Source of the DNA: Dactylosporangium aurantiacum
GTDB lineage: Bacteria > Actinomycetota > Actinomycetes > Mycobacteriales > Micromonosporaceae
Assembly (NCBI RefSeq): GCF_000716715.1
Contig: NZ_JNYJ01000052.1
Coordinates: forward strand, 10,578 to 74,577
Direction of reading: 5' to 3'
Length of the DNA stretch: 64,000 bases
The notes below the pieces were generated by a model that saw nothing but the letters and a program-made list of their open reading frames with translations, did no database searches and was not told the DNA's origin. Both the position numbers and the translations under genes were made by a program. Each line of letters opens with the position of its first letter. Positions within the stretch are counted from its first letter, which is position 1. Below, in pieces: positions 10,474 through 19,100 of this stretch.

Positions 10474-11868
10474 ATGGTGCTGCACAAGGTTCTCCCACCT
10501 CGGCGGCGGCAGGGCGCGGACGGCAACCCGTTCGCGACGGTCGCCAACCCGGCGCTGGACCAGCGGGTGACCGCGCCCCGCGACGCCCTGGCCGAGGACC
10601 CTGTACCGGCGGACGCCGCCTACCAGCTCGTGCACGACGAGCTGATGCTCGACGGCAACGCCCGGCTGAACCTCGCCACGTTCGTGACGACCTGGATGGA
10701 GCCGCAGGCGACCCGCCTCATGGCCGAATGCGTCGACAAGAACATGATCGACAAGGACGAGTACCCGCAGACCGCCGAGTTCGAGCGGCGCTGCGTCAGC
10801 ATCCTCGCCGACCTGTGGCACGCCCCGGACCCGGCCGACGTCATCGGCTGCTCGACCACCGGCTCCAGCGAGGCGTGCATGCTCGCCGGGCTGGCCCTGA
10901 AGCGGCGCTGGTCGGCCCGGCGGCCCGGCGCCGGCCGGCCGAACCTGGTGATGGGCATCAACGTGCAGGTCTGCTGGGACAAGTTCTGCAACTACTGGGA
11001 GGTCGAGCCGCGCCTGGTGCCGATGGACGGCGACCGGCTGCACCTCACCGCGCAGGAGGCGGTCGCCCACTGCGACGAGAACACCATCGGCGTCGTCGCG
11101 GTCCTCGGCTCCACGTTCGACGGCAGCTACGAACCGGTCGCCGAGATCGCCGCCGCGCTCGACGACCTGCAGCGGCGCACCGGCTGGGACATCCCGGTGC
11201 ACGTCGACGGCGCCTCCGGGGCGATGATCGCGCCGTTCCTGGACCCGGACCTGCAGTGGGACTTCCGCCTGGACCGGGTCGCGTCGATCAACACCTCCGG
11301 CCACAAGTACGGCCTGGTGTACCCGGGCGTCGGCTGGGTGCTGTGGCGGCACCGCGACGCCCTGCCGGAGGACCTCGTCTTCAACGTCAACTATCTCGGC
11401 GGGAGCATGCCGACGTTCGCGCTGAACTTCTCCCGCCCCGGCGCCGAGGTCGTCGCCCAGTACTACACGTTCTTCCGCCTCGGCCGCGCCGGCTTCCGCG
11501 CCGTGCAGCAGGCGTCCCGCGACGTGGCGCTGCACCTGTCGGCGGGCATCGCGGCCACCGGCCTGTTCCGGCTGCTGAGCCGCGGCGACCAGCTGCCGGT
11601 GTTCGCGTTCACCACGGCCCCCGACGTCGAGGCGTTCAACGTGTTCGACGTGTCCCGGCGGCTGCGCGAGCGCGGCTGGCTGGTGCCCGCGTACACCTTC
11701 CCGGCCAACCGCACCGACCTGGCCGTGCTGCGCGTCGTGGTCCGCAACGGCTTCACCCGCGACCTGGCCGACCTGCTCCTGGCCGACCTGCACCGGCTGC
11801 TGCCGGAGCTGCAGGCCCAGCCCGGCCCGCTGCACACCGCCTGCGACGCCACCGGTTTCCACCACTGA
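10474..11868 (+). CDS. gad: glutamate decarboxylase (PLP-dependent)
   Basis: 464 residues from the ATG at 10474, which has AGGACGG at a normal distance; a GTG two codons earlier is less well spaced. Converts L-glutamate to GABA and CO2 in the cytoplasm, consuming a proton. The PLP lysine is Lys278 in TSGHKYG, and the cofactor-binding Asp is in VHVDGASG. The family blocks GCSTTGSSEACMLAGLALKR and FNVNYLGGSMPTFALNFSRP are present, and the length matches bacterial GadB. No GABA antiporter is nearby, so an acid-resistance role is not shown by context; GABA shunt supply is equally possible. Confidence 0.93.
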   Translation: MVLHKVLPPRRRQGADGNPFATVANPALDQRVTAPRDALAEDPVPADAAYQLVHDELMLDGNARLNLATFVTTWMEPQATRLMAECVDKNMIDKDEYPQTAEFERRCVSILADLWHAPDPADVIGCSTTGSSEACMLAGLALKRRWSARRPGAGRPNLVMGINVQVCWDKFCNYWEVEPRLVPMDGDRLHLTAQEAVAHCDENTIGVVAVLGSTFDGSYEPVAEIAAALDDLQRRTGWDIPVHVDGASGAMIAPFLDPDLQWDFRLDRVASINTSGHKYGLVYPGVGWVLWRHRDALPEDLVFNVNYLGGSMPTFALNFSRPGAEVVAQYYTFFRLGRAGFRAVQQASRDVALHLSAGIAATGLFRLLSRGDQLPVFAFTTAPDVEAFNVFDVSRRLRERGWLVPAYTFPANRTDLAVLRVVVRNGFTRDLADLLLADLHRLLPELQAQPGPLHTACDATGFHH

Positions 11869-12897
11869 GCGGGACGGGGACCGTCGGCCCGGCCGGGCAT
11901 GACATCGCGCTGGCGATCCTGCTGGTCGAGCTCGTCTGGTCGAGGTCGTCGCGTTCGGGGTGCCCGTGTCCACGGTGCTGTGGCGTACGCCGGCGGGTGG
12001 CGCACCCCGACGGTGCTGCCCGCCGGGATGCGGCTCAGCGGCGCCGGCCGGTCGATGCGGGAGGCGGTCTTGACCGGCGCTCGGGGCGCCCAACCGCGCT
12101 GCACCCAGTAGGCGTCGAACGCCTCGAACGTGGTGACCTCGAGCATGGTGAGCCATTTTGCGAGCGCCGGCATAGCCGTAGACGCCAGGGGTGAGCATCC
12201 GCACCGGGAAGCCATGTTCGGGTTGATTGCGGCGTGCTCGTTGCCGGCCTCGTCCTGCCGGGCTGGGCGATGCGGGCGGCCGTCACGCGCCGGCTGGGGG
12301 ACTGGCCGCATACTCTCGTCCCGCCGGCGCTGCTGGTGATGCTGCCGGTCGGAATCGCCGCCGGTGGGCACTGGCAGAATCCATGGGAGACGTCATCGTG
12401 CCGGGCTCTGGTGGCCGTCGTCGCGCACCTGACTGTCGCGCTGCTGATCCGCCCAGGCCGAGCAGGGCCGATGGCTGACGAAATCGCTCGAGGAGAGCAG
12501 GATCCCGCTCGTCGCACCGGTGACGGCGGGCTACATCCCGTCGGCGGTCGGGCTCGGCGACTACACGCTTGTGATACGGATGACGGGCGTGTCCGGCGGT
12601 TCCGCCGCGGGTAGGACCTTCACCGTCGCCATCCACGCGGCGTGGTCCACGGCCGGCTGCACCAGCACGAGACTGTGCTGGCCCGGCGCCTCCGGCCCGT
12701 ATCGAACACGGTGCGGACCCCGGCGACACCGTGCTGCACCCGATCGGAGCACGGGAGTTGGCCCGGCTTCCCCGCATCAGCATCCACGGCGTCGAGCCCG
12801 ACTGAGTGAAGCCGCGTCCCCTGCCCGGGTGAGACGCGGAGTGGTCCGCGATGCCACAGCCCGTCCGGCACGATCCCCGACGACGCGATGACCGCGC
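11869..12897. other. degenerate region with gene relics
   Basis: About 1 kb with no intact gene. The minus strand at 11985-12245 carries a molybdopterin-oxidoreductase relic. On the plus strand, 12234-12460 encodes a hydrophobic stretch without a clear family, and a short frame ending at 12804 reads like a protein C-terminus (TVLHPIGARELARLP) that I cannot place. The region looks like accumulated 3' and 5' fragments. Confidence 0.5.
11985..12245 (-). pseudogene. molybdopterin-dependent oxidoreductase fragment, frameshifted
   Basis: Reading the minus strand across two frames gives EHGFPVRMLTPGVYGYAG, then after a shift near 12165 KWLTMLEVTTFEAFDAYWVQ and RGWAPRAPVKTASRID. This is the conserved end of the Moco domain and start of the dimerisation domain in sulfite-oxidase/SorA-type proteins. 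A second shift is needed near 12214 (INP to EHG). Only about 85 residues survive of a normally 400-500-residue protein, so this is a decayed gene. Confidence 0.6.
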
Positions 12898-13908
12898 TCA
12901 AGCCCGCCTGAGCGGCCCTCCCGGCACAGGCGTTGCGGTGGAGTCGTCGGCCCCGGCCCGCATGTCGGCCCGCATGCCGGCCCGCATGTCGGCCCGCATG
13001 CCGGCCCGCATGTCGGCCCGCATGCCGGCCCGCACGTCGGCCCGTGCGCCGGTCCGTGCGTCGGTCCAGGACGCGAGCAGGTCGAGAGCGTGCGCGGTCG
13101 CTGAGGCAGGTTCCGCGGCGTACAAGGTGAGGGAGAGACCGGGTTCGGAGACCAGGTCGACGCTTTCGTAGGCGAGTTCGAGGTCGCCGACGTCGCGGTG
13201 ATGGAAGCGTTTCGTGCCGGCACCGTGGGCGCGGACGTTGTGCGCGCTCCAGCGGCGCCGGAACGCGTCGCTGCGCGTGCTGAGCTCACCGACGAGGTCG
13301 TGCAGGTCCTTGTCGTGCGGGTCGCGGCCCGCCTCGGTGTGCAGGATCGCCACGCAGGTGTCGGCGGCGGTGTCCCAGTCAGGGTAGAAATCGCGAGCGT
13401 CGTCGAGGTACAGGAACGTGAACCGGGCGAAGTTCGGGCAGCCGTCGGGCGCGGTGGCGGAGACGGCCGCGTGCATGGCACGGCCGAGGTGGTTCGCCGC
13501 GAGCAGGTCCATCCGGCCGTTGCGGATGATGGCCGGCGCGGTGAACCGGTCCAGGACCCACTGCAGGCTCGGCCGCGGCGTCCACCGCTTGGAGGGCCTG
13601 CGGCGAGGGCGCATGCCGGCGCTGGTGCCGTCGGCGGCATGCGCGAGGTGGAAGAGGTGCGCACGTTCCGCGTCGTCGAGCTGCAGCGCCCGGGCGATCG
13701 CGTCAAGCACCGACGCGGACACGCCCGCGATCGCGCCGCGCTCCAGCTTCGAGTAGTACTCGACGCTCACCCCGGCCAGGGTCGCCACCTCGCCGCGGCG
13801 CAGCCCCGGGACCCGGCGGTTGCCGGCGTCGGGCAGCCCCGCCTGCCTGGGGGTGATGTTCGCCCGGCGGGAGATGAGGAAGTCGCGGACCTCGGCGTGG
13901 TTGGCCAT
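12898..13908 (-). CDS. XRE-family regulator with MmyB-like ligand-binding domain and repetitive tail
   Basis: 336 residues from the ATG at 13908 (MANHAEVRDFL), the usual family start; an upstream in-frame start would add 20 residues. Residues 15-75 form the HTH with LRRGEVATLAGVSVEYYSKL. The MmyB-type domain follows, with QWVLDRFTAPAIIRNGRMDL and PDWDTAADTCVAILHTEAGR, a PAS-like fold thought to bind a fatty acyl or other small ligand. Such regulators usually control neighbouring oxidoreductase genes; the alcohol dehydrogenase at 14201 is divergent. The last 45 residues are not family-like: they are alternating RADMRAGM units encoded by a 12/24-bp tandem repeat. Confidence 0.88.
   Translation of the reverse strand: MANHAEVRDFLISRRANITPRQAGLPDAGNRRVPGLRRGEVATLAGVSVEYYSKLERGAIAGVSASVLDAIARALQLDDAERAHLFHLAHAADGTSAGMRPRRRPSKRWTPRPSLQWVLDRFTAPAIIRNGRMDLLAANHLGRAMHAAVSATAPDGCPNFARFTFLYLDDARDFYPDWDTAADTCVAILHTEAGRDPHDKDLHDLVGELSTRSDAFRRRWSAHNVRAHGAGTKRFHHRDVGDLELAYESVDLVSEPGLSLTLYAAEPASATAHALDLLASWTDARTGARADVRAGMRADMRAGMRADMRAGMRADMRAGADDSTATPVPGGPLRRA
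12955..13066. repeat. 12-bp / 24-bp tandem repeat inside coding sequence
   Basis: Successive copies of CGGCCCGCATGY, with Y alternating T and C, so the higher-order period is 24 bp. The left copies are almost exact and the right copies drift (CGGCCCGCACGT, CGGCCCGTGCGC). On the minus strand each 24 bp encodes eight residues of the XRE regulator's tail. The period is a multiple of three, so copy-number change would not shift the frame. Confidence 0.85.
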
Positions 13909-14200
13909 GCCTTCGACGGTACGACCTGGCACGGTCCTGCTGGGGTGCCCTGTCAGTACACGTTTCACTGGTGACTCCCCGCGGCGCGCCGGACGCGGTT
14001 AGCTCGTGACGAGGTCATCCATGGCAGGTCCGCGAGTCCGGGAGGCGTCACGATCGACCCCACCGACGACTTCACCGGCAGGTCGCGTTGGCCACCGGTG
14101 CGAGTCGCGGCACCGTCGAGTCCGGTCTGGACCAGCTTGACCGTCTCGCCCCGGCGCCACCGTCGAGAAGCTCTGAGCACCGCCAGCGAAAGGAACCTTC

Positions 14201-15223
14201 ATGCAAGGCACCATGTTGTACGCGCCCGGCGACGTCCGCGTCGAGCAGCGCGAGGAGCCGCGGATCGTCGAGTCGACCGACGCGATCATCCGCCTCTCCG
14301 CCTCCTGCGTCTGCGGCTCCGACCTGTGGCCGTACCGCGGCATCGAACAGCTCAACGGCCCGTCCCCGATGGGCCACGAGTACGTCGGCATCGTCGAGGA
14401 GGTCGGCGCCGACGTCCGCACCGTCAAGCCTGGGCAGTTTGTCGTCGGCTCGTTCTTCGCCTCCGACAACACCTGCGAGATCTGCCGCGCCGGCTACCAG
14501 TCCTCCTGTGTGCGCCGCCAGCCGATCGGTGCCAACGGTGCGCAGGCGCAGTATCTGCGGGTGCCGCTCGCCGACGGCACCCTCGTCGCCACCCCCGAGC
14601 TGCCCTCCGCCGACCTGATCCCGGGCCTGCTCGCCGCCTCCGACGTGCTCGGCACCGGCTGGTTCGCCGCCGTCGCCGCCGAGGTCGGCCCGGGCAAGAC
14701 CGTCGCCGTCGTCGGTGACGGCGCCGTCGGCCTGCTCGGCGTCCTGGCGGCCCGGCAGCTCGGCGCGGAGCGGGTCATTGTCATGAGCCGGCACGCCGAC
14801 CGGCGGAAACTCGCCATCGAGTACGGCGCGACCGACATCGTCACCGAACGCGGCGACGAAGGCGTCGCCCGGATCATGGACCTCACCGACGGGCTCGGCG
14901 CGCATTCGACCATTGAGGCGGTCGGCACCCAGGAGTCGATGCTGCAGGCCATCCACTCGACGCGGCCCGGCGGCCACCTCGGCTACGTCGGCGTCACCCA
15001 CGACGTGGCCCTGCCCGGCCTGGACCTGTTCTTCTCCCATGTCCACCTGCACGGCGGCCCCGCACCGGTACGCCGCTTCCTGCCCGAACTCATCGACCTG
15101 ATCCTCACCCGCCAGATCGACCCGGGCAAGGTGTTCGACCTGACCCTGCCGTTGGAGCAGGCCGCCGACGGGTACCAGGCGATGGACGAACGCCGCGCGA
15201 TCAAGGTACTGCTGCAGCCGTAA
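14201..15223 (+). CDS. zinc-dependent alcohol dehydrogenase family protein
   Basis: 340 residues, medium-chain dehydrogenase/reductase. The catalytic zinc site is CVCGSDLWPYRG with GHEYVGIVEEVG. The NAD(P) fold starts at VAVVGDGAVGLLGVLAARQL. The structural-zinc lobe is reduced to three Cys (CEICRAGYQSSC), a variant seen in a subgroup. It would oxidise an alcohol or reduce a carbonyl in the cytoplasm. AAAGGAACC precedes the ATG. The cupin gene follows after 11 bp, so they probably form one operon. Divergent transcription from the XRE/MmyB regulator across a 292-bp gap suggests control by it. Confidence 0.92.
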   Translation: MQGTMLYAPGDVRVEQREEPRIVESTDAIIRLSASCVCGSDLWPYRGIEQLNGPSPMGHEYVGIVEEVGADVRTVKPGQFVVGSFFASDNTCEICRAGYQSSCVRRQPIGANGAQAQYLRVPLADGTLVATPELPSADLIPGLLAASDVLGTGWFAAVAAEVGPGKTVAVVGDGAVGLLGVLAARQLGAERVIVMSRHADRRKLAIEYGATDIVTERGDEGVARIMDLTDGLGAHSTIEAVGTQESMLQAIHSTRPGGHLGYVGVTHDVALPGLDLFFSHVHLHGGPAPVRRFLPELIDLILTRQIDPGKVFDLTLPLEQAADGYQAMDERRAIKVLLQP

Positions 15224-15234
15224 GGAGCCGAACG

Positions 15235-15630
15235 ATGATTACTCGAAGTGGAACGCTACCGTCGAGTCGGGGCCCCGCTGAATCATTCACTGGCGAGGTA
15301 CACATCCAGCCGCTCTTCGACGCCGAGGATGCCGCGCCGTACACCGGGGCGGCCGTCACCTTCACCGCCGGCGCCCGCACCGCGTGGCACACGCACCCGG
15401 GCGGGCAGCGGCTCGTGGTCACCGAAGGGGTCGGCCGCACCCAGCAGGCCGGCGGACCGGTCGAGGAGTTCGGCCCCGGCGACGTGATCTGGTGCCCGCC
15501 CGGCGTGAAGCACTGGCACGGCGCGGGCCCGGACGGGCCCATGACCCACCTCGCGCTGACCAACGTCCGCGACGGACAGGTCGTGCAATGGCTCGAACAC
15601 GTCACCGACGCGGAGTACCACGCCCGCTGA
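15235..15630 (+). CDS. small cupin-domain protein
   Basis: 131 residues, a single cupin barrel. Motif 1 is TAWHTHPGGQRLVVTEG and motif 2 is GDVIWCPPGVKHWHG, which together offer three or four His plus Gln for a metal. The layout resembles the carboxymuconolactone-associated and hydroxynitrile-lyase-like cupins often found beside alcohol dehydrogenases and aldo/keto reductases. It starts 11 bp after the dehydrogenase stop, with AAGGAGC as ribosome site, so it is co-transcribed. The reaction is unknown. Confidence 0.9.
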   Translation: MITRSGTLPSSRGPAESFTGEVHIQPLFDAEDAAPYTGAAVTFTAGARTAWHTHPGGQRLVVTEGVGRTQQAGGPVEEFGPGDVIWCPPGVKHWHGAGPDGPMTHLALTNVRDGQVVQWLEHVTDAEYHAR

Positions 15631-15742
15631 GCCCCGGTCACGAGCGACCACGGGCGTCGGCAAGTGGAGGTGATCGTCGGCGGGGTGACGGGCACGTTGT
15701 CGCGGCCGGAGGTGTTGCTGGGCCGCGACGACGGGCACGTGT

Positions 15743-16726
15743 TCACCACCAATAGTTGTCCTGTGGCCGGTACGACGTCTCCAGGGCGCTGATTTCGTCG
15801 TCGGTGAGGTCGAGCTCGAGGGCGGCGACGGCGTCCTGCAGGTGGTTCGCCTTGGTGGCTCCCACGATCGGGCAGGAAACCACCGCCTTGGAGAGCAGCC
15901 AGGCCAGCGCAACCTGGGCCATCGCGACGCCGCGGTCCTCGGCGACCCGCTGGATGGCGTTCACCACCGGCTCGTCGACGTCGCGGTCGAACGCCTTGGC
16001 GACGTTGTCCGACGACGACCGGGCCGTCTGCTGACCCCATGGTCGCGCGGCCCGGCCTTTGGCCAGCGGCGAGTATGGAGTCAGCCCGACACCCTGATCG
16101 AGACACATCGGGATCATGTCGCGTTCTTCTTCGCGCTTGAGCACGTTGTACTGGTCCTGCATCGCCGTGAACGTCGTCCACCCGTTCAGCACGGCGGCAT
16201 GTTGCGCCTTGGCGAACTGCCACGCCCACATCGACGACGCACCGAGATACCGGACCTTGCCGACCCGGACCAGATCGTCGAGGGCCTGCATGGTCTCCTC
16301 GACCGGCGTCTCCGGGTCGAACCGGTGGATGTAGTAGACGTCGATGTAGTCGGTGCCCAGCCGCCGCAGCGACGCGTCCGCCTGCTCAAGGATGGCCTTG
16401 CGGGACAAGCCGCTGCCGCCTGGCCCGTCGTGCATCTTTCCGCTGACCTTGGTGGCCAGCACGATGTCCTCGCGGCGGGAAAATCGGCTGATCGCCCGGC
16501 CGACGAACTCCTCCGAGGTGCCGCCCTGGTAAACGTTCGCGGTGTCCCAGAAGGTCACACCCAGCTCGACGGCCTGCCGGAAGAACAGCGCCGCGGCCTC
16601 CTCGTCCAGCGTCCACTGATGCATGCCGGCCTGGGGTTGGCCGTAGCTCATGCACCCCAGCCCGATACGGCTCACCCTCAGCCCGCTGCGACCCAGCCGT
16701 GTGAACTCCACCGCAGTATCTCCCAA
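15743..16726 (-). CDS. aldo/keto reductase
   Basis: 327 residues, the TIM-barrel AKR family in the YajO/Tas-like branch. The catalytic tetrad is visible: Asp and Tyr in DTANVYQGGTSE, Lys in ATKVSGKMHDG, His in YYIHRFDPETP. NADPH binding uses the C-terminal AWLLSKAVVSCPIVGATK segment. It would reduce a carbonyl compound. It is convergent with the cupin operon and is commonly found with such cupin/ADH sets in a detoxification context. The start MGDTAVEFTRLGRSGLR is the normal family N-terminus. Confidence 0.92.
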   Translation of the reverse strand: MGDTAVEFTRLGRSGLRVSRIGLGCMSYGQPQAGMHQWTLDEEAAALFFRQAVELGVTFWDTANVYQGGTSEEFVGRAISRFSRREDIVLATKVSGKMHDGPGGSGLSRKAILEQADASLRRLGTDYIDVYYIHRFDPETPVEETMQALDDLVRVGKVRYLGASSMWAWQFAKAQHAAVLNGWTTFTAMQDQYNVLKREEERDMIPMCLDQGVGLTPYSPLAKGRAARPWGQQTARSSSDNVAKAFDRDVDEPVVNAIQRVAEDRGVAMAQVALAWLLSKAVVSCPIVGATKANHLQDAVAALELDLTDDEISALETSYRPQDNYWW

Positions 16727-16854
16727 CCCCGGCCAGCGCAGGCCCTGCGGCTCGGCCGCAAGTGCGCCTGCACTGCCGTACCGTCCAGCCTCGCCCGCGA
16801 ACCCAGACAGTACCCGGCATGGTCAGCGCCGCACGCCTCCGACACCTGAGCGGT

Positions 16855-16995
16855 TCAGACAAGCCCGGTCTTGTGCGCGTAGATGACGGCGTGGATGCGG
16901 TCGCGAAGTTCGAGCTTGGCGAGGATGCGGCTGACGTGTGTCTTGACGGTGCCCTCGGTGACGAGCAGCCGGTGCGCGATCTCCTGGTTGGACAT
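16855..16995 (-). pseudogene. NarL/FixJ response-regulator fragment (LuxR-type HTH only)
   Basis: The minus strand reads SNQEIAHRLLVTEGTVKTHV then SRILAKLELRDRIHAVIYAH and ends KTGLV. This is a complete C-terminal LuxR-type HTH with normal end. Upstream of SNQ the frame lacks the receiver domain and linker, so about 170 residues are missing. A histidine-kinase partner is not adjacent. It is a relic, although the short frame itself is open. Confidence 0.7.
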
Positions 16996-17311
16996 GCCTG
17001 GCCTTGTTCGTGAGTTCCGGCACCAGATGTCGCTGAGCTTTGCCCCCACCGAGATCTCAATTGTCTCGATGTTCGCGAGTTTGGACGCCACTCTTCAGCG
17101 GGGACGGCTCATGTGTCGTCGGCGTATGCGCACCGCTCACGCGCGGTGATGGATGAGGAGGCAGGGCGCGCACTTGTCCGCGGCAGATCCGGGCGTCTGA
17201 TCTTGCTGTATGCATGGTGATCCACTTGCGGGATTTGCTGTACCGCTCGCCGGTGCGAGGCCGGATCAAGCCATGGGGATGAGATATCTTGCGAACAAGT
17301 TGCTATAGGCC

Positions 17312-17325
17312 GTAGCTTTAGCTAC
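17312..17325. promoter_or_regulatory. GTAGCT-TT-AGCTAC dyad abutting the TetR start codon
   Basis: A 14-bp inverted repeat that ends one base before the ATG. With TTGCGA at 17289 and TAGCTT at 17313 (18-bp spacing) as possible -35/-10 boxes, transcription would start at the ATG, giving a leaderless mRNA, with the dyad over the -10. No ribosome site is seen before the ATG, which fits this reading. Confidence 0.45.
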
Positions 17326-17964
17326 ATGGCGGTAGGGAGTCGGCGAGAGCTTCGGCGCAACCAGACGATCGACGAGATCCTGACGATCGCGGTCGACGTC
17401 ATGGCCGAGGTGGGCGTGGCCGGACTCTCGCTGTCCGAGGTGGCTCGGCGGCTGGGCATCCGGCCGCCGTCGCTGTACAAGTACTTCCCGTCCCGGCTGG
17501 CACTCTTCGACCGGTTGTTCCAGCTCGGTCACCAGCAGCACCTCAACGACTTCCGGGCCGGCGCCGAGGCGGCCGAGCCGGGGCTGCCCGCGCTGCTCAG
17601 TGCCTTGCAGGCCAGCGGGCGCTGGGCGATGGCCAACCAGCCGTTGGCCCAGCTGCTCTTCTGGCGTCCGGTGCCCGGGTTCGAGCCGTCAGCAGAGGCG
17701 TTCGCGCCGAGCCAGGCGATGGTCGAGGACGTGCGACGCATGCTCGGTGACGCGGTGGAACGCGGCCAGCTCGCGCCGGGCGCGGCCACCGAGGAAGGCG
17801 TGGCTGTCCTGTCGGTGCTCGTCACCGGGATGTTGTCACAGCAGCTGGCCAACGCTCCGCGGGAGTCGTTCGACCAGGGGCGGTTCACCCGCCTCGGACC
17901 GCAGATCTTCGCCATGTTCCGGGATCGCTACCCACCGACGGAGGACCCCCATGGAGACAGTTGA
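17326..17964 (+). CDS. TetR-family transcriptional regulator
   Basis: 212 residues. The N-terminal HTH is RNQTIDEILTIAVDVMAEVG then LSLSEVARRLGIRPPSLYKY; the C-terminal two thirds are helical and form the ligand pocket. It overlaps the following MDMPI-type gene by 14 nt, so the two are translationally coupled. A paralogous TetR/MDMPI pair exists at 61945-63326. A dyad directly before the start codon suggests autorepression and a leaderless transcript. Confidence 0.92.
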   Translation: MAVGSRRELRRNQTIDEILTIAVDVMAEVGVAGLSLSEVARRLGIRPPSLYKYFPSRLALFDRLFQLGHQQHLNDFRAGAEAAEPGLPALLSALQASGRWAMANQPLAQLLFWRPVPGFEPSAEAFAPSQAMVEDVRRMLGDAVERGQLAPGAATEEGVAVLSVLVTGMLSQQLANAPRESFDQGRFTRLGPQIFAMFRDRYPPTEDPHGDS

Positions 17965-18715
17965 GCGCATTGCACCGCTCAGCCGGCGGCGCGCCGCCGT
18001 GGTCGCTGACGCCGAGCTGACCGCGTTCCAGGACGTGGTGTCCGCCTTGGACGGACCGGACTGGGACCGGGCGACCGACAGCGCCGGGTGGTCGGTGCGG
18101 GACATCGTCGCCCACGTCGCCGGGCAATACGAGGAGTTGGCCCGACTAGGCACGTTCCTGCGCCGGCTCCGGATCGCCAAGCGGCGGTACCCGGACCGGA
18201 TCGCCCTCGACGGGCACAACCAGGTACAGATCGACGAGCTGGCCGGTCGGTCACCCGCGGAGCTGACCGCCCACCTGGCCCGCTTCGGCCCCAAAGGGCT
18301 GGCCGCGATTCGCCGCACGCCGGGGTTCGTGCGGCGACTACCCAGCACCATGTTCTTCCCCGAACCGGCACTGCCCGACCGACGGATGAGCTACCTGTTC
18401 GATGTGCTGACCCCCCGCGACACCTGGATGCACCGCTTGGAGCTGGTCCGGGCCACCGAGCGGGAGTGGCGTCCGCACCCCCACGACGCCGACATCGTGG
18501 CGCAGGTGGTGCGTGACCTCGACCAGGGTTGGCGAGGCAAGCCGATGGAGTTGACGCTGACCGGTCCGGCCGGCGGCACCTGGACGGTCGGAGCCGGACC
18601 GGCAGCCGACCGAGTAAACGCCGACGTGATCGCCGCCATGCTGCATCTGTCCGGACGTGGCGGCCTCGATCTGCCACCGGGCAGCCCACTGGCCGACGCC
18701 TACGTCGTGTTTTAG
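17951..18715 (+). CDS. maleylpyruvate isomerase N-terminal (MDMPI/DinB-like) domain protein
   Basis: 254 residues. The N-terminal four-helix part carries the DinB/MDMPI pattern WDRATDSAGWSVRDIVAHVA and a second His-containing segment (DTWMHRLELVRATER). The C-terminal part (LTLTGPAGGTWTVGAG) matches the SCP2-like tail of this family. Members include mycothiol-dependent isomerases and metal-dependent enzymes of unknown function in actinomycetes. It is downstream of and overlaps its TetR regulator. The substrate is unknown. Confidence 0.85.
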   Translation: METVERIAPLSRRRAAVVADAELTAFQDVVSALDGPDWDRATDSAGWSVRDIVAHVAGQYEELARLGTFLRRLRIAKRRYPDRIALDGHNQVQIDELAGRSPAELTAHLARFGPKGLAAIRRTPGFVRRLPSTMFFPEPALPDRRMSYLFDVLTPRDTWMHRLELVRATEREWRPHPHDADIVAQVVRDLDQGWRGKPMELTLTGPAGGTWTVGAGPAADRVNADVIAAMLHLSGRGGLDLPPGSPLADAYVVF

Positions 18716-19100
18716 CCCGCCGATTCGGCTTCATGATCGCTTACACGCAGCGTTGACGGGCTCGGGAGGGGCCGCCGACACCACCGCGTGGTCAAGATCC
18801 GCGAGCGGTGCCAGCGCTCACGGACATTGCGGCGCGCGGTGCCGACTGTCAACGGCGGATTAGAACTGGATCTGGATCTGACCCACTTTTCGTGATGGGA
18901 GACTGACCCGGATCACTGTCGGTCCACTGTGTATGGTCGGCCGCCGTGCGAGTTTCCGATCTTGCGCGGAACTGCCGCACGGCGAACGCTGTCGACACCG
19001 GGCCACCGGCCGGCATCGGGGTGGACACCGCCGTACGGGCGAGCGACACCCCGACGGCCCTGACGTTATCGACGCGCTGGAGGGGCGCCGCCCGCAAACG
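18716..19100. other. intergenic region, nothing recognised
   Basis: About 385 bp between the MDMPI gene and the convergent sigma-associated gene. The short open frames on both strands look like background. I see no hairpin of terminator strength and no clear promoter. Confidence 0.5.

Larger units (their letters stand above)
16727..17325. other. intergenic region with LuxR-type relic and promoter
   Basis: About 600 bp with no intact gene. It holds a truncated LuxR-type HTH (16855-16995, minus strand) and, from about 17150, a less GC-rich stretch that leads into the TetR promoter. Confidence 0.55.

Noticed and set aside
12234..12614. Hydrophobic plus-strand frame as a membrane protein gene
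   Set aside because: Only the first 75 residues are hydrophobic, then it turns random. It overlaps the molybdopterin relic region and lacks a ribosome site.
12955..13066. CRISPR-like repeat array
   Set aside because: Units are contiguous without spacers and are coding. It is a tandem coding repeat.
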